A model generated the notes under the pieces. The model did not search any database and was not told where the DNA came from. It worked only from the letters and a program-made list of their open reading frames with translations. A stretch of DNA of 64,000 nucleotides from Sporothrix humicola. Its lineage: Eukaryota; Ascomycota; Sordariomycetes; Ophiostomatales; Ophiostomataceae. The stretch lies in contig WNYE01000041.1 in assembly GCA_021396245.1 (NCBI GenBank), positions 186,001 to 250,000 on the forward strand. Direction: 5' to 3'. A program made the position numbers and the translations under genes. Shown piece by piece: positions 35,538 through 46,013 of this stretch. Position 1 is the first letter of the stretch; each line of letters begins with the position of its first letter.

Positions 35538-35626
35538 TCAGGTACAGCAAGGTACATGATACGACGCACAGAGTACAAAGTACAGAATACGGCGTTGTAC
35601 AGAGTACAGGAGTACTTCTGTCGTAC
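35538..35626. repeat. Cluster of degenerate GTACA/AGTAC units
   Basis: Within about 90 bp the motif GTACA or its neighbour AGTAC recurs eight or more times with irregular spacing (for example CAGAGTACAAAGTACAGA). Because GTAC is palindromic, the cluster reads similarly on both strands and could fold into short hairpins. Confidence 0.6.
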
Positions 35627-36162
35627 ATGAAGGAGCGTGGAGTGTGGGCAGAGCGACGATCCACGCAAGGCACAGACAATGGATGCGATGCAGTGCCACG
35701 GCGAATTGGGTCGGACCGTCGATGAGCAAGCACGATTTGCTGGCCAACATACGAAGTGACGAACAGACATCAGAGCAACGTCATCTCGTGGGCAGATGTA
35801 TAAATATAAAAAAGTGGGCAGGAAAAGAAAGCAGAAGTGAAAAGTACGAAATGCATGCAGGACATATATTTGTGTTATATTGCACGAAATCCAGATGTGT
35901 CATTTTCTATGAGGGCTGTATAAAAAAAGACAGAAAAAGGCGGCAAGAGATCATTAAGCGGCAAATGCAAATATAACATATAAGAACAGGGAAGAGAGTA
36001 AAAAGGAAAGTGTGGTGGGCAAGAGTGTGAGAAGAAAGGAAAGGAAATATGAGAAAAGGCAGTCACACTCATATCAGAGGGACTAGTATAAGAGGGGTCA
36101 GGCAGCGTCGACAAAGCGACTGATATCCGCCTCCCTTCTATGATCTGTCGTTTCGGGACCAT

Positions 36163-37448
36163 TTAGGCCGTGCCGGTCGTCTCCTTCTCGGCATCGACTG
36201 TTACTGAAGCCGTCTTGTCGTCCTTGGCCTCCGCTTGAACATTCTCCTTCTCGTCGTCGGCAGCAGCAGTCTTGGTGGTCTTCGTATCAGCCTTCTTCTC
36301 TTCCTCTCCTTCTTCCTGCGTCTCGCCCTCCTTCACCACGGCCTCTTCCTTCTTCTCCTTCTTCGGCAGACCCTCGATCGTCGTAGAACCCTTCAGCAGA
36401 CTCCAGTCGATCTCGCCCTCGGCGCCATACCGCTTCATGAGCCACACGTTTGCAGCACGGAAGTGGCCACAGTCGAAGAAGCCGCGATGGGCACTCAGCG
36501 GGCTCGGATGAACACTACGCAGCACCAGGTGACGTTGCTCGTCGATCTTGACAACTCGCTTGGCCGCCGGTGATCCCCAGGCCACAAACACAACACCGCG
36601 TGCGCGCTTTTGGGCGACCAGGTCGATGATTTTCTGTGTGAAGCGCTCCCAGCCATGGTTCGAGTGCGAGTTAGCGTCGTGAGCCCGCACCGTCAGGCAC
36701 GTGTTGAGCATGAGCACGCCGCGCTCGGCCCAGGGAGTTAGCAGGCCACCCTGCTGTGGCGGCGGCGGCTGGAATTTGCCGGGGTAGTCCTTCTGGAGGG
36801 CGATATAGATGTTCTTGAGCGACGGGGGCGGCTTGATGGGCGGCTTCACGGAAAAGGCGAGGCCGTGGGCCTGGCCATCGTTGTGGTACGGATCCTGTCC
36901 GACAATGACCACCTTGACTTCGTTGAAGGGAGTATACCGGGACCTAAAGGTTAAGGAGATAAGTATCAATGCTGGACAAAGGCAACGGTCCAATATCAGG
37001 GGCCATCATACCAAGAATAGACATCCTGGGGTGGTGGGAAGATCTTGCGGCCGGCGGCGTGCTCACGGCCCAGAAAACGCTTCAGATCCAGGAACGAGGG
37101 CGTGACGAGCTCGTCCTTGAGCACGGCCAACCAGCTCTCGTCCAGTGTATCAATCTCGAGCTTGAGCAACTGCTGCTGCTCCTTCGTCAACTTGGCCGCC
37201 CATTTGGCCTTGTCGAACTTGGATGTTGACTGAAAGAACTCGGGAGTGGCTGGTGCCAGTCCCGGCTTTGCGGTCCCAGCCTTGCTGTTAGAGCCATTTG
37301 AGTTGTTTGTGGAGGATGTCGAAGCTGCTGCTGCTCCCTTGGGGCCGCCAAAGAAGGACATGAGCGAGCTCTGCTGGCCCGGCTTGGCCTTCTTGGGATC
37401 GGTCGAGGCGGCTAGGTCGGCACCAGCCTTGCGTTTAAGGGAAGCCAT
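36163..37448 (-). CDS. UNG1: Uracil-DNA glycosylase (family 1, UNG)
   Basis: Two exons (37,448-37,012; 36,943-36,163), joined across a 68-nt intron, give 405 residues from the first ATG. The enzyme removes uracil from DNA to start base-excision repair. The catalytic water-activating motif GQDPYH lies at 161-166 (Asp163), and the leucine-loop motif HPSPLS at 291-296 (His291); WGSPA lies at 268-272. The N-terminal tail contains a PCNA-interacting box, QSSLMSFF, at 26-33, as in nuclear UNG2-type proteins, plus KRK and KKAK basic patches. A tail of about 75 residues, rich in Glu, Lys and Asp, follows the catalytic domain and is unusual for the family. Upstream of the ATG the frame stays open for 55 codons and includes an ACG in good context, which could start a mitochondrial form (see findings). 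Confidence 0.96.
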
Positions 37449-37613
37449 GCCTGCGAGAAGGCTCGATGAGGAGCGCCGTTGGACGAAAGGCAAGCCCTGG
37501 AGAAGACGTGAGGCTCTGGTCGAAGACAGGTCGAAAGAGACACTGGTCAAGCCGGTCGAGAGGGCAAAGAGTCGTCGATATCGAGCCGTGATGAAGGGAG
37601 AATCGAAGATGTG
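37449..37613 (-). other. Open 5' leader in frame with UNG; candidate non-AUG mitochondrial presequence
   Basis: The frame is open from the stop at 37,614-37,616 to the annotated ATG. An ACG at 37,587-37,589 has A at -3 and G at +4. From it the encoded 47 residues begin MARYRRLFALS if read as Met, contain many Arg and Ser, and have a single acidic residue, as mitochondrial presequences do. This is inference; a spliced leader or no mitochondrial form is also possible. Confidence 0.4.
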
Positions 37614-39116
37614 CTAAAGACGTGTTGAAGACGCGGTGAAAACACGGTGAGAGGAGACAATGCCAGGGTTGTCGAGAAATCTTCGAGAAGAAAACAGACA
37701 GCTGACGTTTCGGCAGTCCTCGAAGAAAAAAAGTGACAGCTGCTCGGTGCTCCGTAGTTCGCTCTTCTTCTGTTGATCTGAACAGCTTTTTCGACAAGGG
37801 GTGCTTCAATGGGGAAATTGGGCTGTGGAAGGAAAATTGGTCCTTCTTAATATGTCGTCTGGTGGTAGTATATCACAAGGGTCGTAGTTGGAAGGAACGG
37901 TCCAGGGGATGGTTATGTGTGGTCAACTATCACACTATCCGTGGGGGAAAGAACGAAGATGCTGGGTCTGGCCTTGTCCTGTTTGCCTTGTTGCCTGCCA
38001 GCTGAGTATCGCTCTGTTTGCACGGCAAGAAGGGCAGGGTCTACAACTTCCAGAAGAATACAAAATTGGGCAAGAACCGCTGGTTAAGATTAAAGGTGGT
38101 CATTGTGGGAAAGCACACCGAGAAGCTAGCACTTGAAGAGCCATTCAGCAGGCAATTGAGGCAGGGGCGGTGGATATTGGTTGGGAAAGTGCATGCAGGG
38201 GCAGTGGCAGTATGTATTACTTGCTGGAGGAAGGAGTGGAGGGTCGCGTGTAGTTTGGCCAGTTTGGTAGTGAGCAAACGCAATAGCGTGCCAGCTGAGT
38301 TAAAGAGCGACGCGGGTAGCGAGTGGAACAGCCGTGAATTTTCGCGTTTTTCTTTTCTTTTGTCAATTGGCAGCAGGCGGCACCCAGGCTCCAGAGCCAA
38401 TTGAAGCTGCCCAGGCCAGCGGGTGAGCGGTCTCGGTGGGTCCCTTCGATCCTCCAGCCTGTTTGCTCGTTTTAGCGTGCGGAGAAGCAACTTCAGCTGG
38501 CTCATTGGCTTTCTTTGGCGGCATCGCAGCCTGGAAGCCAAGCAAGACCTCGAGGTTCCAGCCGTGCTGTTGCCTTGGAAGGAGTACGGAGAATACGGAG
38601 GCCAGAAGATGCGATGCATGCATGAATCCGAAGCCTTCTATGCGGCCCTGACAAGTCTCGGCCTGTGGTCGTCTGCTGTCTACAAGAGACTCAAACAGGG
38701 AGAGATTGGAAGATAGTAGCGAGTCATACGAAAGGCTTTGAGACATTTGGGTGCAAGCTTGTGGTGTAAAGAGATAGGCAAAGCCTTGTTTGTTTAAAAG
38801 ATTGTATTATGAGCGTGTTGTATTTTTGGGAGAGTTATTTTACAAGTACATTTTTATGCTTTTGCGTTGCGTTTTCCTAGGGCAATACCAAGCAACGATG
38901 AAGAGATATCGTAAAGCAGAATGGAAGCTGAAAAGATGAGAGTATGAAATCGTGAGTCTAAACCGCCAATGCTGACCAATGAAACGCCAAAAAAAGAAAT
39001 AAGACAGAAGAAAAACGAAGTATGCAAGAAAAAATAAGACAGCCGCCGGTATTTTTGATACATGAAATGCAAAAGGTCAAATTAAGAGAAGGCGGAACAG
39101 GTCAGCAGAAGCAGCC
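37614..39116. other. Intergenic region between UNG and Mtm1
   Basis: About 1.5 kb holds the promoter of UNG and the 3' end of the Mtm1 gene. One ATG-initiated frame on the minus strand (38,363-38,746) is listed separately as a weak candidate. Otherwise nothing is recognised. Confidence 0.55.
38363..38746 (-). CDS. Weak candidate small protein, no known family
   Basis: An ATG-started frame of 127 residues, with a Ser/Leu-rich first third and a second possible start giving MPPKKANEPAEV and a 53-residue polar protein. No domain, signal peptide or membrane helix is recognised. Its third-position GC is lower than in the neighbouring genes. It may be chance; it is listed because it is the most gene-like frame in this spacer. 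Confidence 0.15.
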   Translation of the reverse strand: MSQSLSYDSLLSSNLSLFESLVDSRRPQAETCQGRIEGFGFMHASHLLASVFSVLLPRQQHGWNLEVLLGFQAAMPPKKANEPAEVASPHAKTSKQAGGSKGPTETAHPLAWAASIGSGAWVPPAAN

Positions 39117-40597
39117 TTATGCGCCGTTCATCTTCCTCTCGTGTGCGCGTTCGTTAATACCACTAAACACCTTCTTGCCCACCTCGTAGCTGCTGATCAT
39201 GATGGCACAGGCTGGGGCCACCTTGAGCGTGCGAGGAATCCAGCCCTTGAAGAGGCCGCCAATGCCCTCCGTGCGAAAGATGTGCCACAGCAGCTGTCCC
39301 ATTCTCTGCTCTTCTGGCATAGCAGCAACAGCACCTGCAGCGCCCGAAGGTGCTCCTGCCTGGGCTGCCTCGCGGAACACCTGTGTCCGGGTCTTGCCAA
39401 CATCGAAAGGCATCGTTGCAATCGACGCCGCCGCACCAGAGATCGAGCCTGCCGCAAAGCTGTCGAGAAACGTGTCGCGGTGGTTCTCGCGGCTTTGCGA
39501 CCGCCGCCGCTCGCGCACCCGTCGTGACCCATCCAAGTCCAGCAGGTCACGACCACGGCGCCGCTCTCGTGCCTCAGTCAGCTGGCTGCGCACCGTCTCG
39601 TAGCCCCACCAGTACATGCCCGAGAAGGGCACATCACGCCACAGCGTCAACGTCAAGCCACGCCATAGCGAGTGGATGCCGTGCGTGCGCACCATGCCCC
39701 GCAGATCCTGGAAGGTGTCCTGCAGGTGGCCGGCAGCCGACGAGCCCTGAGATGCCTGCAGCCGTGTGCGGAACAGTTCGATTGGGCCGACAGCCGTGGC
39801 AGCAAGGACACGAGCAAAGGCGCCTGCCACCAGTGGGGCGTACTGGTCGGGCGTCGTGCGGTTGATGGGGCTCTTGGGGTTGAAACGCAGCCACTCGTAG
39901 CCGGTAAAGTAAATGACGTTGGCGGGGATGGACATGAGGAGGGTCGGCGAGAGGCCACGCCACAATGTCGTCATGCCCTCGTTGCGGGCAATCTTCCGCA
40001 GGCCGTCGATGGTCGAGTTGATTGTCTTTTGTTGGTGCTGCTCAACAGCGCAGTCGGGGAATGCGGCAGCCGCAGCGGCTTCCACTTGTGCCGCCTTGGG
40101 TCCGGCCAGGCACATTTCGGTAGCCGTGGCATTCATGAAGAACACTTCACGGCAGCAGGCAGTAACGCCGAGGTCTGTTGGTCGGAAGGCTCCTGGAGTT
40201 GTGGCCACAATCTTCTGGAAGTTCGCGGGAAGCTTTTCGAAGTCGATGACGGGGCGGGACACAGTCTGGGACTGCAAACGGACACGGACGACGTCGAGAG
40301 GTGTGACTGAATATCGAGTTAGTATATCTATTGGTCAAGTTTCCGTAATAACGATAATAACAGCAAGGCCTTCGACTACTTACCTAACAGGCCCGTCAAT
40401 AGACTGCCAGCTGTTGCAGACAGCATCCTCTGCAGCACTGTGATCTCCGATGTGTCGACAACGCCGGCCTTGGCAAGATTCTTCTCGTTCGTGACCGGCG
40501 GTGTGTACGGCAGCGTCTCCGGGCCCTCAGCCTGCTGCTGCATGTGTAATCTCTCATGATCCTGTCCGCCAGTGTTCTGTGGCACATTGGGTGCCAT
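39117..40597 (-). CDS. MTM1: Mitochondrial carrier Mtm1 (SLC25A39/40 type)
   Basis: Two exons (40,597-40,384; 40,306-39,117) separated by a 77-nt intron give 467 residues. Mitochondrial carrier signatures of the three repeats are visible: TPLDVVRVRLQ near 73-83, GPIELFRTRLQ in repeat two and MPFDVGKTRTQ in repeat three. WRGL motifs and FKGW follow the matrix helices. The long loop after the first signature contains four cysteines (122, 123, 137 and 157), as in SLC25A39/40, which import glutathione into mitochondria and sense iron-sulfur status. Yeast Mtm1 affects manganese loading of Sod2 and iron handling. A basic, Arg-rich insert (RRVRERRRSQSRE) precedes repeat three. The start ATG opens a 60-residue Gln/Pro-rich N-terminus. 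The gene diverges from PRP3 across 0.94 kb. Confidence 0.92.
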
Positions 40598-41538
40598 TGT
40601 GAGGGGAAGGTGTCGCTTGGTCGGGGCGATCTAGGATTAATGATCGAGGGGAGCTCGAGGGAGGAGATCGAGGTTGGAGAAAAAAGTGAGCGACTCGCGA
40701 TGAGCCCTCAGCGAAACGGTGTGACGGACCCCCTTATTTGTTCTAGTCAATCAAAAAGTCGTTCAAAATCGATTCGGTAAAATGCAATTGGATGCGTGGT
40801 CGTCGTGGAAAATCGTGTATGGACTGAAGTTTCGAAGTGGACGGGGTGGGTGATGGTTTTGAAAGGACGGAGGCGGGCGCGGAGATAAAATAGTATGACC
40901 AAACACTTTTTTCGTATGTCCATTTCCCGGTGATTGCCTCGATTGCCTCTCTATTTTTTTTTACAGACACTGCGAAATGCGGGCAGCGGCTTGTCTCGGG
41001 GGCGAAAAAATGTATTGGCTAGTTCTAGCCGAGCGATTCAGCCGCTTCTTTCCAGTGGTGACGTCGCCCCACAGCGCTTGTCAGTGTGCGACCTTCACTG
41101 TCTTTCAACCGTCATTGAAGCCTTCTTTCAGGTATTTTAGGTGTTTGGGTGTACACATCAGATAAGATAAGGCCGCTATCGGCCATGGCACGAAGTTGGC
41201 CCGCGCGACACGAAGTCACGTGCAGCTAAAATATTTCAAGTTGGAACATTCTGAAGCAGGCAGGGCCAGGATAGGCCTAGCAAAAATTACTGGGGAAGGC
41301 ACGAAAAAGCTAGGCTTCGACCTCGCCTCAAAATCAACGACAGCCATCAACATTGGCATCACGACGACGATTGAGGCCACGACAGCGTCCGACAGTGTAC
41401 AACGCCGTCTCCCTGGATTGTCCAACCATTATTCAGTCAACGAAAAAACCTGCGCCATCAAACGAGGCGTCGCAGCCGCGCGTTTTGCAACCACAGATAG
41501 CTGCATCTCAGGTCGACGCGACAGAACAGAACGGCACA
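40598..41538. promoter_or_regulatory. Divergent promoter region between Mtm1 and Prp3 genes
   Basis: The 0.94 kb between two divergently transcribed genes must hold both promoters and leaders. The Prp3 frame stays open upstream of its ATG from about 41,353, but only a TTG is found there. No TATA box is obvious and no other gene is seen. Confidence 0.5.
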
Positions 41539-43092
41539 ATGTCCTCGGCAGCAGAGCGGCTGGCCGCCCTGAAGGCGCGGGTGGCAGCGGCCGTAGCGGG
41601 TCCCAAGGGAGATGGCCTCCCAGGAAGCAGTGGAAGCCCACAACGGAACGACGGCGGCAGCAGCAGCACATTCGGCAACGACCCTTCCAGCGGACGAACG
41701 AGCGGCCTTCCACCCTCCGGCGGTCTCAATGTGCCTTTGCATCCGGCGCTTGAGAATCTTAATGCGACATTTACTTCATCGTCCTCCTCCAAAAACTTTG
41801 GCCGCGGCGGCAAGCGTGACAACCGCAAGGCCCGCGCCAATCCCTATCTCGATTCAAGCCCAGCAACAGTAGCCACGGCCGAAGGCGATGCGATCATCGA
41901 GGCAGCCGCGGCAGCACCGGCGCCGGCCGCGCGCGCACGGAGCTCGCGACAGCTCTTGTTCAACGAGCAGGGCAAATATATCCAGCAAGGAAATGCACTA
42001 CGGCGACAGGCAGCGTTGGAGGCGATGAAAAAGCGGATCGCAGAACAGGCACGCAAGGCTGGCATGGACGAGATCCCGAGCGACAAGAACTTTGTCGTCG
42101 AGGCACCGCCAGATATCGAATGGATTGACCAGGCCTACTTTTCCGAGGGCAAGACGTACGATGACTTGGATATGCCAGACTGTCTAGTGGTCTCAAAGCC
42201 CAAAGTGGAGGGCGAGGATGAGGGCGAAGAGAGCATCATCACGGATCTCGTATCCCATCCGATCCCCATCGAGCCGCCACAGGACAAGCTGGTGCCAGAA
42301 GCCAAGCCCATGTACCTGACAAAACAGGAGCAGAAGAAGCTCCGGCGAGCGCGGCGTATGGCTGAACTCAAAGAGAACCAGGCCAAGATCCGGCTGGGCC
42401 TGATGCCAGCGCCGCCGCCCAAGGTCAAACGGTCCAACCTGATGCGTGTTCTCGGAGAGGAGGCTGTGCAGGACCCAACAGCCGTCGAGGCGCGTGTCAA
42501 CCGCGAAATTGCCGGCCGCTTCGACAAACACATGGAAGCCAACGAAGAACGGCGCCTCACGAAAGAGGAGCGACACGAGAAGTTGGCTGCCAACCAGGAA
42601 AAGGACGCGGCCAAGGGCATCCACATGCTCATCTTCCGTATCTCGTCGCTGGCCAACGGACAGCACCGCTATAAGATTTGGAAAAACGCCGAGCAGCTTG
42701 CACTCACAGGCGTCTGCGTGATGCATCCCAAGGCGAGCTTGGTGGTGGTAGAAGGCGGCGAGTACAGTATCAACAAGTACCGCAAGCTGATGATGAACCG
42801 CATCGACTGGACGCAGAACATCCCAACCACAATTCCGACGCCGACTGTGTCAGCTGTAGGACGTATCCCTGACCCATCAGGCCAAAACAAGGGTCCATCG
42901 CGTGAGTGGTTGGCCAGCGAGAGCGAGTCTCTGCCAAACAACCAGATTACGCTGCTGTTCGACGGTGAGACCAAGGGCCGGGTATTCCGTAAATGGTCGA
43001 GCAAGATCTGCGATACCGACCGAGATGCTTTTGATTTCTTGGCTCGCACGAAGCTAGAGAGCTTCTGGACGCAAGCGCGGTCGAGTTCATAG
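41539..43092 (+). CDS. PRP3: U4/U6 snRNP splicing factor Prp3
   Basis: A single exon of 517 residues. Prp3 binds U4/U6 snRNA in the U4/U6.U5 tri-snRNP and is needed for spliceosome activation. After a Ser/Gly/Ala-rich N-terminus (MSSAAERLAALKARV) comes the PRP3 domain, from about 130 to 370, with NPYLD near its start, basic helices (LTKQEQKKLRRARRMAELKE) and LGLMPAPPPKVK. The C-terminal DUF1115 ferredoxin-like domain, from about 390 on, carries VMHPKASLVVVEGGEYSINK, MMNRIDW and the closing FDFLARTKLESFW. The protein is shorter at the N-terminus than metazoan Prp3, because no PWI domain is present, as in other fungi. The start was chosen because it is the first ATG in the frame and matches the usual fungal N-terminus. 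Confidence 0.95.
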   Translation: MSSAAERLAALKARVAAAVAGPKGDGLPGSSGSPQRNDGGSSSTFGNDPSSGRTSGLPPSGGLNVPLHPALENLNATFTSSSSSKNFGRGGKRDNRKARANPYLDSSPATVATAEGDAIIEAAAAAPAPAARARSSRQLLFNEQGKYIQQGNALRRQAALEAMKKRIAEQARKAGMDEIPSDKNFVVEAPPDIEWIDQAYFSEGKTYDDLDMPDCLVVSKPKVEGEDEGEESIITDLVSHPIPIEPPQDKLVPEAKPMYLTKQEQKKLRRARRMAELKENQAKIRLGLMPAPPPKVKRSNLMRVLGEEAVQDPTAVEARVNREIAGRFDKHMEANEERRLTKEERHEKLAANQEKDAAKGIHMLIFRISSLANGQHRYKIWKNAEQLALTGVCVMHPKASLVVVEGGEYSINKYRKLMMNRIDWTQNIPTTIPTPTVSAVGRIPDPSGQNKGPSREWLASESESLPNNQITLLFDGETKGRVFRKWSSKICDTDRDAFDFLARTKLESFWTQARSSS

Positions 43093-43833
43093 TACTTGCA
43101 AGCTCCATTTCATAGTTGATAGTCTCGGAAGCATGGCGTTTTGGAACCGACTAAGTCGGCGGTACATAGGCACAAGATATCAAATAAATATGCATTTAAA
43201 GGGTCTATGAATCGATAGTTGAATAGGGCTTCATTCTGCGAATCATATCTGGTTCCATTTAGGAGGAAAGAGCAGTTGTGACATATGCGAATCAATATTA
43301 TCAACAGTGGATGGCGCCTTCCTGCAGACGAGGCTAGCAGTTGCAGCCTTACACAGTAATACAGCCTCAAAATATCTTACCAGGAGAGGTAGCCCCACTT
43401 AAGTGTATCTCCGCTAATACCCTAATACCGCCAATTTTCTCTTCTCTTGGCCACCGCTAACAGTCACTCGCCGGATAAGCTCGCCATCTGACTGCATATA
43501 ATATTGTGGAGCGTGGTTCGCCTGTTCTGCCCACTCAACTTTCACCATTTCACATCATTAACTTCGATCGCGGATACATCTTACTTTTACGGACAATCTC
43601 CATCACCGACGCAGGCCGTAAGGTGAAGGTTTCTTGAAAGTATTCCAAAAAAGGAACTACGGACTATCGTGTGCCGCTACAAATACAGGGCAGCCACCCA
43701 TCCGATCGCGCCTTCCCTCGGCATTTGTCATCCTTTATCTCCAGCTGCACGAAGCTTCCCTGAACTCCCATTTTCCATTTTCTCATCAACCCGATCCGGG
43801 GTCTGCTTGTCAAACTCTTTTTCGCGCCCTACC
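43093..43833. other. Intergenic region between Prp3 and F-box genes
   Basis: This 0.74 kb between two co-oriented genes holds the Prp3 3' end and the F-box promoter. Pyrimidine-rich sequence just before 43,834 fits a leader. No other gene is seen. Confidence 0.6.
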
Positions 43834-45774
43834 ATGTCACAGCCGGCGCCCTCCGGGGGCGACGACGGCTCTGGCGACATCAGCTCTGAACTCGAGTCCT
43901 TCCGGCAACAGTGGAGAGCTGAGGTCAAGGCCAAGACCACTCCATCCGGCGCTTCTGGCAACAACAACAACAACCGCAACACTTCCTCGACCGGCCCATC
44001 AAAGGCGAAATCGACAAAGAATACAAAGGCAACAGGACCATCGGAGGCCGATGTGACAGCTCCAAGCCGGCAGCAGCCAGCCCAAGGATCCTCCCAGCGC
44101 CCGTCCGGCGCACGGCGGGGTAGCAGCACCGCTGGCGCACCACAAACGCCTCTCAAGCTTTTGTCCTCGGGCAAGAAGCTTTTCGCACAGGAAAACGACG
44201 ACGACTATGCGCCTCCGCGAGCATTTGACGATGTCGCCCATGACTCGAAGACGGCGCAAACCGCCAGCACATCAGCAACAGAAGTCAAGCAGGAACCAGA
44301 ATCGGCGCTGGAGCACTACGAAAAGGCCGTAGAGAAGGAAGCTCTGGGCAGTCTCGGAGACAGCCTGCGACACTACCGGACAGCTTTTCGGGTGAGTGGA
44401 TCCCCCTCCCGTTCGATTCTATCTGGTGTGGCCTGCTAACAATTAATACAGATGGACAGCGATGTGGACAAAAAATACAAGAAGAAGCACTATCCAGCAC
44501 CACCCCCTGTGGCCGCTGGCTCTTCTGGTGAGCAGCCAAAGGAGGGCGAAGATGCAGCAGCCGTTGTGCCAGCGAAGCCCGTCCGCGAGGGGCCACCACC
44601 GACCCTCAAGGAGCTGATCACGTCATTCGCGGGACTTACTATCGAAGGTGCCCCACCACCAGTCGAGGGCATGCCCGCGCCGCCGTGTCCGTTAGCACAA
44701 CTTCCCAACGAGCTACTCGTGCATATCTTGCGAGATGTGGCCCTAGACGATATTGGCGATTTCGTGCGCCTAGCACAGGTGTGCAAGAAGATGGCATTCC
44801 TCGTGGCCACCGAAGACCGCATCTGGAAGCGGGTGTGCGTGGGGCCCGAGTTTGGCTTTGCCAACATGCACCGCGCATGGGAGCGCACGATCGTTTGGGG
44901 TCCCCTCGAGGAGGAGAACAAGGGCGAGTACGTTGTCGGTGATGGCACTGCAGTTTCGGCAGAAGTCGCTGAGGAAGAGCGTCGGCAACAGAGACAGGCC
45001 AACAGCTTTTCTACGACAATGAAGCTGCGCAAGGGCATCAAGGCACCGGGCAAGGACGGCGTCCTCACCACGATTCCGCCAGCGTACCCGTCGTGGCAGC
45101 GCATGTTCCGGCTGCGGCCTCGTATCCGGTTCAACGGCTGCTACATCAGCACCGTCAACTACATCCGACCAGGCCAGCCGCAAGCCAGCCTTGTAGCGTG
45201 GGGCAACCCGGTACACATTGTTACGTACTTTCGGTACCTGCGTTTCTTTCGCGACGGCACGGTGATCAGCCTGTTGACGACATCGGAGCCTCCAGATGTG
45301 ATCCACCACCTGACCAAGGACTTGGTGACCACGCACCAGGGCGGAGCCATGGCTCACCTGCCTTCAAATGTGATGCAAAACGCACTAAAGGGCCGCTGGC
45401 GCATGTCCGGAATCACCGACGAAGAGGCTGGCGAGGGCGCGGCCAGCAGTGACGACGAACTGCGCAGTCGCGACGAGGTTGTGGAAGGCGGAAAGACGCC
45501 TGCAACAAGCACGCCCGCCTCCCCCTTCTCCTCGACTGTGGCCGCCACAGAGGCAGAGAGCGACGTCGTGGTCGAGACAGAGGGCGTGGGCAAGTACTAC
45601 TACCGCATGGAGCTGGCTTTCCGCTCGGCAGGCAAGGGCACACGCAACAACAAACTCAACTGGCGCGGGTTCTACAGCTACGACCGGCAGACGGATGACT
45701 GGGGTGAGTTCGGCCTCAAGAACTACCGGCCGTTTTTCTTCAGCCGCGTGCGCAGCTACGGCGTGGGCGAGTAG
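43834..45774 (+). CDS. F-box protein of the Fbxo9/Pof7/Hrt3 group
   Basis: Two exons (43,834-44,391; 44,452-45,774), with a TGCTAAC branch site in the 60-nt intron, give 626 residues. The protein should be a substrate receptor of an SCF ubiquitin ligase. A single TPR-like helix pair (ALEHYEKAVEKEALGSLGDS, about 158-190) is split by the intron. It is followed by the F-box near 267-314 (LAQLPNELLVHILRDVALDD) and the family-specific C-terminal domain, with RPRIRFNGCYISTVNYIRPG, FFRDGTVISLLT and LNWRGFYSYDR. This TPR, F-box and C-terminal order is that of human FBXO9, fission-yeast Pof7 and budding-yeast Hrt3. An acidic Ser/Thr-rich insert separates two halves of the C-terminal domain. The first 150 residues are low-complexity. 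Targets cannot be inferred. Confidence 0.92.
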
Positions 45775-46013
45775 CCGTCTGAATTAATAGGATTTGATGA
45801 TGAACGTTTAGAAATACAAATGTATTAGACAAGCCTGCGTCTTATTTTTTTTTCGATTTACACTCGTTTAATTTGGAGTTAATATATAAATTATGAAGAA
45901 AATGGGTTTTTTAACAAATTTAACGCTCTTTTAATTCGAATCAATAAAACTGGAATCACAATAGCTAATGCTATATATACGAACCCGCTACTCGCACATG
46001 TTATTCACTCAAA

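Larger units (their letters stand above)
31385..36162. other. Gene-free spacer upstream of Msb1
   Basis: The 4.8 kb lies between the Msb1 start and the stop of the uracil-DNA glycosylase gene, both on the minus strand. The first 450 bp are purine-rich on the + strand, that is CT-rich on the Msb1 coding strand, and probably hold the promoter. A C9 run sits near 33,180. A cluster of short GTACA/GAGTACA units occurs at 35,538-35,626. Open frames present are short or mutually overlapping and carry no recognisable domain. Confidence 0.55.

Noticed and set aside
35018..35770. 250-codon open frame on the minus strand
   Set aside because: It runs through the GTACA repeat cluster and an AT-rich stretch and is rich in Ser, Cys and Phe with no domain. 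It is probably chance.
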